Of a stretch of 64,000 bases of DNA, positions 8,618 through 17,113 are shown piece after piece. Origin of the DNA: Bacilli bacterium (GTDB lineage: Bacteria; Bacillota_I; Bacilli_A; RF39; UBA660); NCBI GenBank assembly GCA_017436345.1, contig JAFSDH010000005.1, positions 62,001-126,000 of the forward strand, in the 5' to 3' direction. Both the position numbers and the translations under genes were made by a program. Within the stretch, counting starts at the first letter, position 1; the number at the start of each line of letters is the position of its first letter. The notes under the pieces are model-generated. The model was given only the letters and a program-made list of their open reading frames with translations, searched no databases and had not been told where the DNA came from.

Positions 8618-9043
8618 TTATACAATCTTATCTATAACATCTGATAAATACTCACCAGATTCTAAAACTATTTTCTTTGCAAAAGTATTTTTTTCACAAT
8701 CAGAAATATGTTCATCCCATCTAGAGAAAAAACCATTAACAAACTCTTCAGAACTATTTCTAGAAATAGCTCTATTTTTATATTCATCTTTTAATTCACG
8801 TTTAGGATATACTAAATAATATTCAATGCCAAGTTCATTTAATCTCTCAAGCATTACACCATGAGTAGTAATAAATACATAATCATACTTAGAAGAAAGA
8901 GCAAGTAAGCATTCGACATACATTTTCTCCCAACCTTCTTCCTTACGAAAGAAGTGAGTATCAAAATCAATATAATTAAGATCCTTAAATTTACTTAAAG
9001 AACTTTTACCTATATTAGAAAAACCACTTATAATAATTCCCAT
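8618..9043 (-). CDS. Small P-loop protein, kinase-like
   Basis: The 141-residue protein starts with a compact P-loop, SGFSNIGKSS, then YIDFD and YDYVFITTHG, which resemble the substrate-binding and Walker B strands of small nucleotide kinases. It is shorter than most kinases (160-220 aa) and has no clear lid, so activity is uncertain. SD GAGGTG lies a few bases before ATG 9043. It is probably transcribed with the P-loop gene downstream. A specific substrate is not proposed. Confidence 0.6.
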   Translation of the reverse strand: MGIIISGFSNIGKSSLSKFKDLNYIDFDTHFFRKEEGWEKMYVECLLALSSKYDYVFITTHGVMLERLNELGIEYYLVYPKRELKDEYKNRAISRNSSEEFVNGFFSRWDEHISDCEKNTFAKKIVLESGEYLSDVIDKIV

Positions 9044-9112
9044 CTAATCACCTCGGTATTTATATTGATAAATAAAAAGTTAATATTTTTCATTCATACT
9101 ATTAAATTATAA

Positions 9113-9144
9113 CACAAAAAAACGAATCTAAAATTCGTTTTTAT
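9113..9144 (-). terminator. Intrinsic terminator after the SDR gene
   Basis: AAACGAAT-n5-ATTCGTTT hairpin with a following T-run, just past the stop codon at 9148. Confidence 0.7.
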
Positions 9145-9147
9145 TTA

Positions 9148-10092
9148 TTATCCTTTAAATAGTCCTCCATTAATATGTAAAACTTGACCAGTAACATAAG
9201 AAGCATCATCACTTGCTAGATAAACGAATAATGGCGCTATTTCATAAGTTTCACCAGCTCGTTTCATTGGTGCATCAGCACTTAAAGTAGGAATCTTTTC
9301 TGCTTCCCAACATGCAGGTTGTAATGGTGTCCAAAAATATCCCGGAGCAACAGCATTTACTCTAATATTTTTATCTGCTAGATTAGTAGCTAAAGATCTA
9401 GTAAAACCAACAATCGCTCCTTTGGTTGTAACGTAATCAATCAGTTCAGGTTCACCATAAAAAGTAGTAACTGAAGATAAATTTATAATATTAGAACCAG
9501 GTTTCATATATTTAAGAGCACTTCTAGTTAAATAAAACATACCATAAACATTTGTTTTCATCGTTTTATCAAATTGCTCATCACTAATATCTAATAAACT
9601 CTTTTGTTGATATTGTACCGCAGCATTATTTATTAAAATATCAATTTTGCCAAACTTCTTTATTGTTTCTTGAACTATAAAATTACAAAAACTCTTTTCT
9701 TTAATATCACCTGCTAAAAATAAACTTTCCCCACCTAAATCATCTAGCACCTTCTTTGTTTCCATCGCATCTTTATGTTCATTTAAATACGCGATTACAA
9801 CATGAGCTCCTTCTTTAACATAAGCAACAGCTACTGCTCGACCAATACCAGAATCTCCTCCAGTAATAATTGCTACTTTTCCTTTTAACTTTCCACAAGC
9901 TTTATAATTATCGTTATTATATATAGGTCTAGGACACATTAAATATTCCATTCCCGGTTGAACATCCTGTTCTTGGGGTGGGTATTCTACTTTAAAAGAA
10001 GTACATTTTAATCCATTGCAATTTTCATCAATTGCTTTCAAACCATAATCATCTTGACCATTATTATTAGAATAATAAAATTTATAATCCAT
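9148..10092 (-). CDS. Short-chain dehydrogenase/reductase of the YhdF/YghA type
   Basis: The 314-residue SDR has the ~45-residue N-terminal extension (PPQEQDVQPGMEYLM) typical of the stress-related YhdF/YghA subgroup. The Rossmann domain has TGGDSGIGRA for cofactor binding, NNAAVQ, a catalytic Ser in NLSSVT, and Y-x-x-x-K as YVTTK. The C-terminal VTGQVLHINGG is the usual SDR end. It is predicted to reduce or oxidise carbonyls with NAD(P)H in the cytosol, with unknown substrate. It is a single-gene unit with a terminator downstream. Confidence 0.85.
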   Translation of the reverse strand: MDYKFYYSNNNGQDDYGLKAIDENCNGLKCTSFKVEYPPQEQDVQPGMEYLMCPRPIYNNDNYKACGKLKGKVAIITGGDSGIGRAVAVAYVKEGAHVVIAYLNEHKDAMETKKVLDDLGGESLFLAGDIKEKSFCNFIVQETIKKFGKIDILINNAAVQYQQKSLLDISDEQFDKTMKTNVYGMFYLTRSALKYMKPGSNIINLSSVTTFYGEPELIDYVTTKGAIVGFTRSLATNLADKNIRVNAVAPGYFWTPLQPACWEAEKIPTLSADAPMKRAGETYEIAPLFVYLASDDASYVTGQVLHINGGLFKG

Positions 10093-10143
10093 GTCATCAC
10101 CATTATTAATATATGCCTGATAAAAAAAATGGTAATATTATAT

Positions 10144-10170
10144 AAAAAAATTTAGTTAAATAACTAAATC
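10144..10170 (-). terminator. Intrinsic terminator of the ktr operon
   Basis: TTTAGTT-ATTT-AACTAAA hairpin followed by TTTTTTT, 14 bp beyond the KtrA stop codon. Confidence 0.75.
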
Positions 10171-10183
10171 TTTAAACTATAAT

Positions 10184-10858
10184 TTAATCTTGATTTAAAA
10201 AATCTTTTTCAAATTCTTCAATATTTTCATTATCTCCAACAACTACCATATAATCATCCTCTTTTAAAATATGCTTAGGATTAACTTTAGTATATGTTTC
10301 TCCGTCACTTTCTACAGCAACAATACTTAAAAAATATTTATCTCTGAGTTGTGTCTCCTTAATAGTCATACCAACAAAACATTCAGGAATTCTAAATTCA
10401 CTAACACTAACATTACCATTTAAATGAATAAAGTCTAGACGCCTTGAATTTAACAACATTCCACCAATCCTATCAGCCATATCACGTTCTGGATAGACAA
10501 CTTCTGCACCCAACTTCTCTAAAATCATACCATGATCATCGCTATTCGCTTTAGCAATAACTCTCGGTACACCCATATTAACAATATTTAAAGTTGTAAG
10601 AACACTAATTGCCATATCTTTTGAAATACATACAATTACTGTCTCACAATTTTGGATTCCAGTTTCTTCCAATATAAACTTATCCAAACTTTTTACCACA
10701 AAAGCTGTAGAAACATAATCTTTTATATCATTAACTCTATCTTCATTTTGATCTATAGCTAAAACTTCTCTTCCTGCTTTAGCTAATTTCTTTGCTAAAT
10801 TAGAACCGAATGTCCCCAACCCAATAATACCAAACTCTATAGCTGCCTTTTGTTTCAT
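10184..10858 (-). CDS. ktrA: KtrA-type cytoplasmic regulator of potassium uptake
   Basis: The 224-residue protein has an RCK domain with the nucleotide-binding loop GLGTFGSNLAKKLA and an acidic end of strand 2 (AIDQN), then a TrkA-C domain (about 140-224). This is the size and order of KtrA/KtrC, the ring-forming subunits that bind ATP/ADP and gate the KtrB channel. The TrkA-C domain in this family can bind c-di-AMP, and the window also encodes the synthase CdaA. It follows ktrB by 14 bp on the same strand and ends at a terminator. KtrA versus KtrC cannot be separated here. Confidence 0.85.
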   Translation of the reverse strand: MKQKAAIEFGIIGLGTFGSNLAKKLAKAGREVLAIDQNEDRVNDIKDYVSTAFVVKSLDKFILEETGIQNCETVIVCISKDMAISVLTTLNIVNMGVPRVIAKANSDDHGMILEKLGAEVVYPERDMADRIGGMLLNSRRLDFIHLNGNVSVSEFRIPECFVGMTIKETQLRDKYFLSIVAVESDGETYTKVNPKHILKEDDYMVVVGDNENIEEFEKDFLNQD

Positions 10859-10872
10859 ATATATTCCTCCTC

Positions 10873-12135
10873 TTATCCAACAATAATATTTTCTTCTGGA
10901 TATTTAATATTTTTTTGATCTTCCTTTAACAAAATTGAAAGTAAAGTCAATGTACCTACTCTACCTATAAACATAACAATACATAGTACAATTTTACTTG
11001 CAACAGATAAACCACTTGTTATTCCAAGTGATAATCCTACAGTTGCATAAGCACTTATTATTTCAAAAAATATTTCCCTTATACCTAATGTTGGTTCAAA
11101 ACAACAAATTAAAAACGTTGCCATAAAAATAATTAAAATAGCTGAAAGTAAAACTACTAAACATTTACTTATAGTCGAATTAGAAATACGTCTCTTAAAT
11201 ATTTCAAAATTTCTTCCCCTACAAATACTATAGATAGCCAAAATTAACACAAAAAAAGTAACAGTTTTTATACCACCACCTGTTGAATTTGGTGATGCAC
11301 CTATAAACATTAAAAATATCGATATAATATACCCCGCATTACTAATAGAACTTAAATCCCAATAACAAAACCCTGCAGTTCTTGTACTAACAGATAAAAA
11401 TATCGAATCAAATAAGCCTAGCTCTGTTGTTAATAAATAACCAATGGAACCAAATACTAATAATAATGTAGTTGTCAATAAAACAATTTTAGTCTGTAGT
11501 GATAATGTTTTAAAACCCTTTTCCACTATCTCCGATATAACTAAAAAACCAATACCTCCTAATATTATCAATATCATTGTAACTACTTTAGAATAATCAT
11601 CAAACAATCCATATTTTGAAATAATATCAAAACCAGCATTATTAAATGAAGATATTGAATGAAAAAGAGAAAGAAAAATCGATTTAAAAACATTATAATT
11701 AAAAATATATCGAATAAATAATAAAATGGCACCAATTAATTCAATTCCTAAAGTTATCTTAAAAACACTGAGAACAAACTTAACAATACCTTTTAAAGAA
11801 TTTAAATTAAAAGAGTTTTTTATTAATATTCTTTGTTTTAATCCAATTTTCTTTCCAAGCTTTATAAATAACAATATAGCAGCACATATAATACCAAGAC
11901 CACCTAATTGGATTAACAATGCAATAATTGTTAAACCAAAGAAATTAAATGTATTAGCAAAATCTATAGTATTTAATCCAGTTACACACAAAGCACTTGT
12001 AGCAGTAAAAAAAGAATCAATAAAAGATATACTAGCACCTTCTAAATGGCTTATAGGAAGCCATAATATAAAAGATGAAACTAATATCACATAAAAAAAT
12101 AAAATTGTAATAAATTTATATGGTTCATACCTCAT
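10873..12135 (-). CDS. ktrB: KtrB/TrkH-type potassium channel subunit
   Basis: The 420-residue integral membrane protein has the four M1-P-M2 repeats of the Trk/Ktr/HKT family. The four selectivity-filter glycines are visible in TSALCVTGLNT, SSFNNAGFD, STRTAGFCYW and ATVGLSLG. It imports K+ with the RCK partner encoded immediately downstream. Its promoter is at 12157-12184 and leaves a leader of only about 15-20 nt, too short for a riboswitch, so regulation is more likely at the protein level. Confidence 0.88.
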   Translation of the reverse strand: MRYEPYKFITILFFYVILVSSFILWLPISHLEGASISFIDSFFTATSALCVTGLNTIDFANTFNFFGLTIIALLIQLGGLGIICAAILLFIKLGKKIGLKQRILIKNSFNLNSLKGIVKFVLSVFKITLGIELIGAILLFIRYIFNYNVFKSIFLSLFHSISSFNNAGFDIISKYGLFDDYSKVVTMILIILGGIGFLVISEIVEKGFKTLSLQTKIVLLTTTLLLVFGSIGYLLTTELGLFDSIFLSVSTRTAGFCYWDLSSISNAGYIISIFLMFIGASPNSTGGGIKTVTFFVLILAIYSICRGRNFEIFKRRISNSTISKCLVVLLSAILIIFMATFLICCFEPTLGIREIFFEIISAYATVGLSLGITSGLSVASKIVLCIVMFIGRVGTLTLLSILLKEDQKNIKYPEENIIVG

Positions 12136-12156
12136 ATTATCATTCCTTTAAAAAAC

Positions 12157-12184
12157 ATTATAACACGAATAATTAATAAGACAA
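12157..12184 (-). promoter_or_regulatory. Promoter of the ktr operon
   Basis: -35 TTGTCT (12184-12179), a 16-bp spacer and -10 TATAAT (12162-12157). This sits beyond the end of the integrated element. Confidence 0.7.
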
Positions 12185-12319
12185 TCAATTTAGATAAAAA
12201 AACATAATATAACAAATATATTTTTAACAACTTAATAAGGAAATTAAAAATGTTACAATCAGAAACTTTAAGAAAAGAAATATCTCATTAATATTAAACA
12301 ACACCAAAAAACTAAATAA

Positions 12320-12402
12320 AATAAAAAAAGTAGCAACATTGCTACTTTAAAATTCAAATGGCAGGGGATGAGAGAATCGAACTCCCAACTAAAGTTTTGG
12401 AG
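12320..12402 (-). repeat. attL: 83-bp direct repeat with displaced tRNA-Trp 3' half and terminator
   Basis: Identical over 83 bp to 18533-18615 (constant offset 6,213). On the minus strand it holds the 3' part of tRNA-Trp from the anticodon loop to CCA, plus the tRNA's own terminator (AAAGTAGCAA-n-TTGCTACTTT then T7, about 12323-12347). This is the piece displaced when the element integrated. Confidence 0.92.
12359..12402 (-). pseudogene. tRNA-Trp 3' fragment (displaced by integration)
   Basis: 44 nt identical to the anticodon-loop-to-CCA part of the intact tRNA-Trp at 18572-18645. The 5' half is absent and replaced by element sequence. Confidence 0.9.
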
Positions 12403-12688
12403 TTTTACTCAAACCTAGCCCAATCCACTTGCTACCTATCATTTTTATTTCTTAGTTACCAATGTTTAAATTTGGAACTCTATAAATCACAACTTCATTA
12501 TATAAAAGACTTATTTTTTTATCAATGATAAATAATTAATTTTTTTAATTAGAGTACGAAAATTAAAAAATCGCGGGCTTCGCCCAAACGAGGAACAGAA
12601 AATATTTTTTCTATTGTTATTTTTAATAAATCGTAATTAAAATCAAAACAAAAAGAATCGCAAAGGGGTGTGGGGAAAGCGATTCTTT
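12396..12688. repeat. Left arm of a ~290-bp inverted repeat flanking the cargo genes
   Basis: Nearly identical in reverse complement to 16766-17050. The match is close to continuous from the 7-bp att core TTTGGAG (12396-12402) to about 12645, with a few substitutions and short indels. It resumes at GTGTGGGGAAAGCG near 12680. It includes a GC-rich mini-hairpin (GGGCTTCGCCC, about 12575-12585) that stands out from the AT-rich surroundings. Most of the 338 bp before the first cargo gene is this repeat, and no ORF is seen in it. Confidence 0.9.
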
Positions 12689-12690
12689 TA
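12651..12690. terminator. Hairpin AAGAATCGC...GCGATTCTT upstream of the first cargo gene
   Basis: A 9-bp perfect stem (12653-12661 with 12679-12687) followed by a T-run. A second copy of the stem and its left flank lies at 13684-13738, on the other side of the gene 12742-13629, so the gene is bracketed by related hairpins. Confidence 0.5.
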
Positions 12691-12699
12691 TGATATAAT
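12691..12699 (+). promoter_or_regulatory. Extended -10 promoter of the HEPN-like cargo gene
   Basis: TGATATAAT (TGn plus TATAAT at 12694-12699) lies 42 bp before ATG 12742. No good -35 box is seen, as expected for an extended -10 promoter. Confidence 0.5.
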
Positions 12700-12741
12700 T
12701 AGCACAAATACACAACTAATTAATAATACGAGGAAAAATAT

Positions 12742-13629
12742 ATGAAAAATACTGCAACAAAAATCAAAAACAAAAATATGTTAAATCAGTTAATAAATGA
12801 TATTAAAAATAAAAAACAAATTTGTGAAAAATTCACTTTCGAATCATATAATTATAAAAATATTTTATTAAAAGAATTAAAAATTGATGTAAAAAAATTT
12901 AACGAAAAATATTATTATTTTAATATGAGAAAAAATTTACATATTTCTGAAAGCGAAAATAATTATTTTTTAATTAGCACTATAGGGATTGTAATGTATA
13001 ACGAGAAATTCAAAAACAAAACAGAAAAAATTGTATTTGCTTTCGAATCACAAGCACATGTTTTAGAAATAATTTTAGAAAAAATTAAAACCTTAATTAA
13101 AAAAAATGATATATATGATATTGATAGTTATAATTATAATTATTTAATGCAACTCACAACAGGTTTATCTAATAATCTAGTACTTTTTTTAGAATTGCTT
13201 GCAAAGGCTTATATTACATTAAATAATAAAGAATATCCTAAACGACATGATTTAGTAGAATTATTAAGTATTGTTCAACAAACAATGTTTAGCAATAAAC
13301 AAAATGATACAACGTTTCACGCAATAGTATATAAAAAATTTGAAGAAATAGTAAAAGCAATGAATGCAGAATCAGATGATTTTATCGAGCCATATATAAA
13401 ATATAATGAAAGCAGTCAGTTAGGCTATATATTAAAAGACATAAATGAACTGAAAAATTTTATAGAAATAAGTATTGATACAATTATGATTTTATTTTAT
13501 GGGGATGACGACTTGTATTTTAAACAAGGATTATTTCAGAGATTAATGAATCGTGCTAAAACCAATAGCGAAAAAGAAAAAATAAGATTTTCATATAAAT
13601 TTCTGATAGACAGTAATTTTTACACCTAA
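12742..13629 (+). CDS. HEPN-like cargo protein
   Basis: The 295-residue, Lys/Asn/Ile-rich protein is the only plus-strand gene of the element. Residues ~137-185 (LSNNLVLFLELLAKAYITL, then YPKRHDLVELL) have the helix pattern of HEPN domains, with His169 in the place of the KxHDL motif of substrate-binding HEPN proteins. The RNase-type RNxxxH motif is not seen. No other domain was recognised. SD GAGG lies 8 nt before the ATG. It is bracketed by two related hairpins and convergent with the PIN-HEPN operon. A role in phage defence is inference from location. Confidence 0.55.
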   Translation: MKNTATKIKNKNMLNQLINDIKNKKQICEKFTFESYNYKNILLKELKIDVKKFNEKYYYFNMRKNLHISESENNYFLISTIGIVMYNEKFKNKTEKIVFAFESQAHVLEIILEKIKTLIKKNDIYDIDSYNYNYLMQLTTGLSNNLVLFLELLAKAYITLNNKEYPKRHDLVELLSIVQQTMFSNKQNDTTFHAIVYKKFEEIVKAMNAESDDFIEPYIKYNESSQLGYILKDINELKNFIEISIDTIMILFYGDDDLYFKQGLFQRLMNRAKTNSEKEKIRFSYKFLIDSNFYT

Positions 13630-13696
13630 CGTTTAAAAGAAACAAACCAAGAAAATATTTTAAAACGATAATAATAAAATGCAATTAAAATCAAAA

Positions 13697-13738
13697 CAAA
13701 AAGAATCGCAAATCTATAAGCAAAAGCGATTCTTTTAT
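13697..13738. terminator. Bidirectional terminator between convergent cargo genes
   Basis: Perfect stem AAGAATCGC/GCGATTCTT (13701-13709 with 13726-13734), with A-runs on one side and T-runs on the other, so it can serve both 12742-13629 and 13755-14903. Confidence 0.7.
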
Positions 13739-13754
13739 AATTATTAAAAAAAAT

Positions 13755-14903
13755 TTACTTATTTAATTGTTGATACTGTTTTCGTAAATCTGCAAATGCC
13801 TCTCTAACAGGAGACATTGAGTCAGCAACTGATTGAATAAATTTAGAAAGTCTATTTCGAATATCTTTCATAGATTTTTCAAATTTTTCAGTATTTATAT
13901 CAATAAAATCTTTTGACTCTGTAATTGCTATTGCCTCGTCAAGTATTTTACTCGTATCTATTAATAACACTTTTAAACATTCAAATTGTTCTTTATTAAA
14001 CATTTTATTATGTGCCACTATATTTCTCAATTTGCCAATTTGTTTAATTGTATCTTCCATATTTTCAGACAGCTTTTTATTTTCAAAAAACCTTTCCCAA
14101 TCACTTTTAGGTCTAATATTAGATATCATTTCTCTTAATTCCTTATCTGTCACTTTGGACAAATCTGCATTATCATCCAAAAATTCATTAACATCCGCAA
14201 CTTCTAAATCAGTCCATCTTTTTTCAAATAAAAATTCCTGCAAAGTTCCGAAATCTAAATAATAAAAAAAGTTTTTTATTTGGTCTATTTCTTTTTTTCT
14301 TTTATTATTTGTTTTTGTTTGAATTTTCTCTTTAACCTTCTTTTGAAATTCTTCAGAAGTTGTTTTCTTAAAATATTCTTTTTCAAATTGTGAAGTGTAA
14401 ATCAAATATAATAGCTTTCTTAATTTTCTTTCAAAAGAATTCAATTTAGGATAAATTTTATCACAATAATACTCAGAAACATAATCATAAGAAGGAATAA
14501 CGATATAATCTTTTAAATCTTTAGAATCTTCTTTTAATAATATACTATTAATATGTTCTAAAAATGGAATAGCTGAAGCTTTTTGGTTAGTTTCAATAAT
14601 TATATCCAAATAATGTGTCGAATTAACTACGATAAATTTATATTTTATTTCCATTGCTTTATCATTTATATTTAATTTGAAAGTTCCTCTTATTATTCGA
14701 TAAAATAAATCCTGTAATCTTTTTTCCACATGCACATTATTATCTTTTATTTCTTCAAGTGTCAAATTATTATCAGTAGCATTAAAAATTTTTTTAAACG
14801 TATCCGAAAGACTAGTCTTTAATACAATATAATAATTTCCATCTTTATCTTTTTTTAACTCTTCCTCTTTTCTAAGGAAAACATAACTATTAGTAATCAA
14901 CAT
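13755..14903 (-). CDS. HEPN-domain protein with an RNxxxH motif, candidate RNase
   Basis: The 382-residue cytosolic protein has two recognisable parts. Residues ~150-185 (FERKLRKLLYLIYT...FEKEYF) and ~285-330 form a helical HEPN region. The second contains R293-N-I-V-A-H298, the R-x4-6-H active-site motif of HEPN ribonucleases. The first 140 residues are beta-rich and unassigned. The C-terminus is a charged helix. It lies 40 bp downstream of the PIN gene on the same strand, so the two are almost certainly co-transcribed. Pairing of two nuclease folds suggests a toxin or defence module. This combination is not one I can name. Confidence 0.65.
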   Translation of the reverse strand: MLITNSYVFLRKEEELKKDKDGNYYIVLKTSLSDTFKKIFNATDNNLTLEEIKDNNVHVEKRLQDLFYRIIRGTFKLNINDKAMEIKYKFIVVNSTHYLDIIIETNQKASAIPFLEHINSILLKEDSKDLKDYIVIPSYDYVSEYYCDKIYPKLNSFERKLRKLLYLIYTSQFEKEYFKKTTSEEFQKKVKEKIQTKTNNKRKKEIDQIKNFFYYLDFGTLQEFLFEKRWTDLEVADVNEFLDDNADLSKVTDKELREMISNIRPKSDWERFFENKKLSENMEDTIKQIGKLRNIVAHNKMFNKEQFECLKVLLIDTSKILDEAIAITESKDFIDINTEKFEKSMKDIRNRLSKFIQSVADSMSPVREAFADLRKQYQQLNK

Positions 14904-14943
14904 ACTACTCCCTCACCTTATTATCTATTGCTAACAACATTAT

Positions 14944-15939
14944 TTATCCATAATAATCCATTTGATCTAAATAATCAGTTAAATCAATAATTTGTCCTTT
15001 TGTTACTTCATATTTAATAAAATTCTTATTTTCATCCAAATATATTGTAACCTCATTTACTAAATCATCTAACATAATATCTTTTGTTGTTTTATAAATA
15101 TAAGAAGAACACTCTGGATTTTCTTTATCATATACTGATTCATAGGGATCAAAAACCACAAATCGACCATTTAAGCCTATATTAAATGTAATAATTATTT
15201 CAATCTGCGTAGAACTAACACTCACAATATCAACTCTGCCAAATTCATATCCACCAATATCATATTCTATAATATCCGTGGCACTAGATGATGTTATGGA
15301 TAAACTTTCATGTTCACCCAAGAAATTGCTATGAAGTATATAATGGGATATTTTTTGTTCGAACTCATCAGTATAAAGATAAACGTTTTTAGTAACTTCA
15401 CCAATATTTTTATAAACAGAATAATTAGAATGACTCTCTATTCCATCAATAAATCCACTATCGTTAGATAATATAAAACTTTCATCATAATCTGACGTAC
15501 TTAAAAAATTTATTATAGATAATACAATCATTGCATCTGGAAATTCTTTAGGTTTATTAATTTCAAAAGGTTTTTCCATATTAAAATACCACTTATTTAC
15601 ATCATCAATATTAATATAATCTGAACATTTTAAGATTTTTATTTTGTATTTATCTATAAAATCATCGATTGCTTTTACATTATTATTTATTAAATCTTCA
15701 AAAAAATTTGATGGAAGACCTCTTTTAAAATATCCGGACTTTTTCGACATCTTATCTTCATTAATTGACTCTTTTACATGTTTTTTCATTTCATCAACAA
15801 CTATGTTTGGTAAATAAACATCGATATTGCTACTTAATTTTATTCCATCAAGGAATTTAATAATTGTCCCTTTATCAAATGCATAATTATTTGGTTTTCC
15901 AAAAATATTAGTATCAAAAAAAATTGCAATTTTTTTCAT
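14944..15939 (-). CDS. PIN-domain protein, candidate RNase with a C-terminal beta-rich domain
   Basis: Residues 1-~180 form a PIN-like nuclease domain (PIN_8/DUF4935 style). FFDTNIF holds Asp9, LPNIVVDEMKKH holds Glu50, FPDAMI holds Asp135 and LSNDSGF holds Asp160, which together match the acidic metal-binding set of PIN RNases. Residues ~200-331 are an unassigned beta-rich domain, so at 331 aa it is much longer than VapC toxins (~130 aa). SD GAGGTG precedes ATG 15939. It is the first gene of a two-gene operon with the HEPN protein. Function beyond predicted nuclease is unknown. Confidence 0.7.
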   Translation of the reverse strand: MKKIAIFFDTNIFGKPNNYAFDKGTIIKFLDGIKLSSNIDVYLPNIVVDEMKKHVKESINEDKMSKKSGYFKRGLPSNFFEDLINNNVKAIDDFIDKYKIKILKCSDYINIDDVNKWYFNMEKPFEINKPKEFPDAMIVLSIINFLSTSDYDESFILSNDSGFIDGIESHSNYSVYKNIGEVTKNVYLYTDEFEQKISHYILHSNFLGEHESLSITSSSATDIIEYDIGGYEFGRVDIVSVSSTQIEIIITFNIGLNGRFVVFDPYESVYDKENPECSSYIYKTTKDIMLDDLVNEVTIYLDENKNFIKYEVTKGQIIDLTDYLDQMDYYG

Positions 15940-16051
15940 AATTCACCTCTAGTATTATTTCTATAAGACAATTATAAATAACCATAATTACTAGTAGAAC
16001 CAACTAGCAGTAGAAGTATGTATCTTTTAAATCGAATTGTAGTAAAATATA

Positions 16052-16089
16052 CAAAAAAGAGCAAATTAAGATAATTCGCTCCCAAAAAA
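16052..16089 (-). terminator. Intrinsic terminator downstream of the PH/SHOCT gene
   Basis: GAGCGAATTA-TCT-TAATTTGCTC stem followed by TTTTTT on the minus strand, about 55 bp after the stop codon at 16142. Confidence 0.7.
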
Positions 16090-16141
16090 ATTGTAATATT
16101 AGTTTTTATATTTTTTACCTATCATTTTATAATTTACAATC

Positions 16142-16633
16142 TTATTTGATAGATTTTAAATTTAATAGTTCTTTTTTCTTTGCTTCAAATTCTTCTTGGG
16201 TTATCGCGTTGATATCTAATAACTCTTTTAACTTTTTAATTTCATCAAAATTACTACTAGAATTAACTACTTGTTTCAATTCGTTTTGTCTCATATTGTA
16301 TTCCTCAATATATTTTTTTATAAACTCTGCATTTTTATTTTCTTCATCAAAATTGCCCCAAGCATCTTTAAAATAAACAATATTTTCATCATATGAATTT
16401 TTTTTAGCTTCAGCAGTCCCTGGAACGATAAATTGTAAAAATCCTCGCGTAAATGTATTAGACTTTTTAAATTGTACACTTGTGATCTGATTTATCAAAA
16501 TTGTTTTTTCGCCAACAAAACCATGGGTAAATTTTGAAATAAAACCTGGTCTTGATATTGTTATACTGTTATCATTCAACTTTATTATTGCTTTTCCCTC
16601 TAATGAAACCTTAAAAACAAATTCTTTATTCAT
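16142..16633 (-). CDS. PH-like (DUF4429-type) protein with a C-terminal SHOCT domain
   Basis: The 163-residue protein has an N-terminal beta-rich domain (SITISRPGF...TILINQITSVQFK...GFLQFIV) resembling bacterial PH-like/DUF4429 domains. Its C-terminal ~30 residues (IKKLKELLDINAITQEEFEAKKKELL) are a clear SHOCT motif. Such proteins are common on mobile elements and their role is not established. I place the start at ATG 16633, which has GGTG 5 nt upstream, rather than at ATG 16651. The best -10 upstream is TATAAT in GATATAATTTC. It has its own terminator, so it is separate from the PIN-HEPN operon. Confidence 0.65.
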   Translation of the reverse strand: MNKEFVFKVSLEGKAIIKLNDNSITISRPGFISKFTHGFVGEKTILINQITSVQFKKSNTFTRGFLQFIVPGTAEAKKNSYDENIVYFKDAWGNFDEENKNAEFIKKYIEEYNMRQNELKQVVNSSSNFDEIKKLKELLDINAITQEEFEAKKKELLNLKSIK

Positions 16634-16765
16634 TACATCACCACTCCACATAGAAATTATATCATGTAAATTATAGTTTATCCATCAAATTAATAATAAC
16701 ACATAAATTAAGTGTTTAAATTCAATCATCATTACGCCACTTATATATCATATATAAAATAAAAA

Positions 16766-17050
16766 AACCGCTTTCCCCACACAATATAATCTCACACCTT
16801 TTGATTTTAATTACGATTTATTAAAAATAACAATAGAAAAATATTTTTTGTTCCTCGTTTGGGCGAAGCCCGCGATTTTTTAATTTTCGTACTCAAATTA
16901 AAAGAATTAATTATTTATCATTGATAAAAAAATAAGACTTTTATATAATGAAGTTGTGATTTATAGAGTTCCAAAATTAAACATTGGTAACTAAGAAATA
17001 AAAATGATAGGTAGCAAGTGGATTGGGCTAGGTTTGAGTAAAACTCCAAA
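16766..17050. repeat. Right arm of the inverted repeat flanking the cargo genes
   Basis: Reverse complement of 12396-12688 with few mismatches. It ends at CTCCAAA (17044-17050), the same 7-bp anticodon-loop core found in attL and attR but in inverted orientation. It accounts for most of the 554-bp gap between the PH/SHOCT gene and the SymE-like gene. Confidence 0.9.
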
Positions 17051-17113
17051 TCCATTAAGGACTTTAAAAGCCATTTATCTAGATCCATTGATTTATATAG
17101 GTATTTTGATTAT

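Noticed and set aside
12136-12320. c-di-AMP (ydaO-type) riboswitch upstream of ktrB
   Set aside because: The promoter leaves only about 15-20 nt of leader, and no conserved riboswitch motif is seen.
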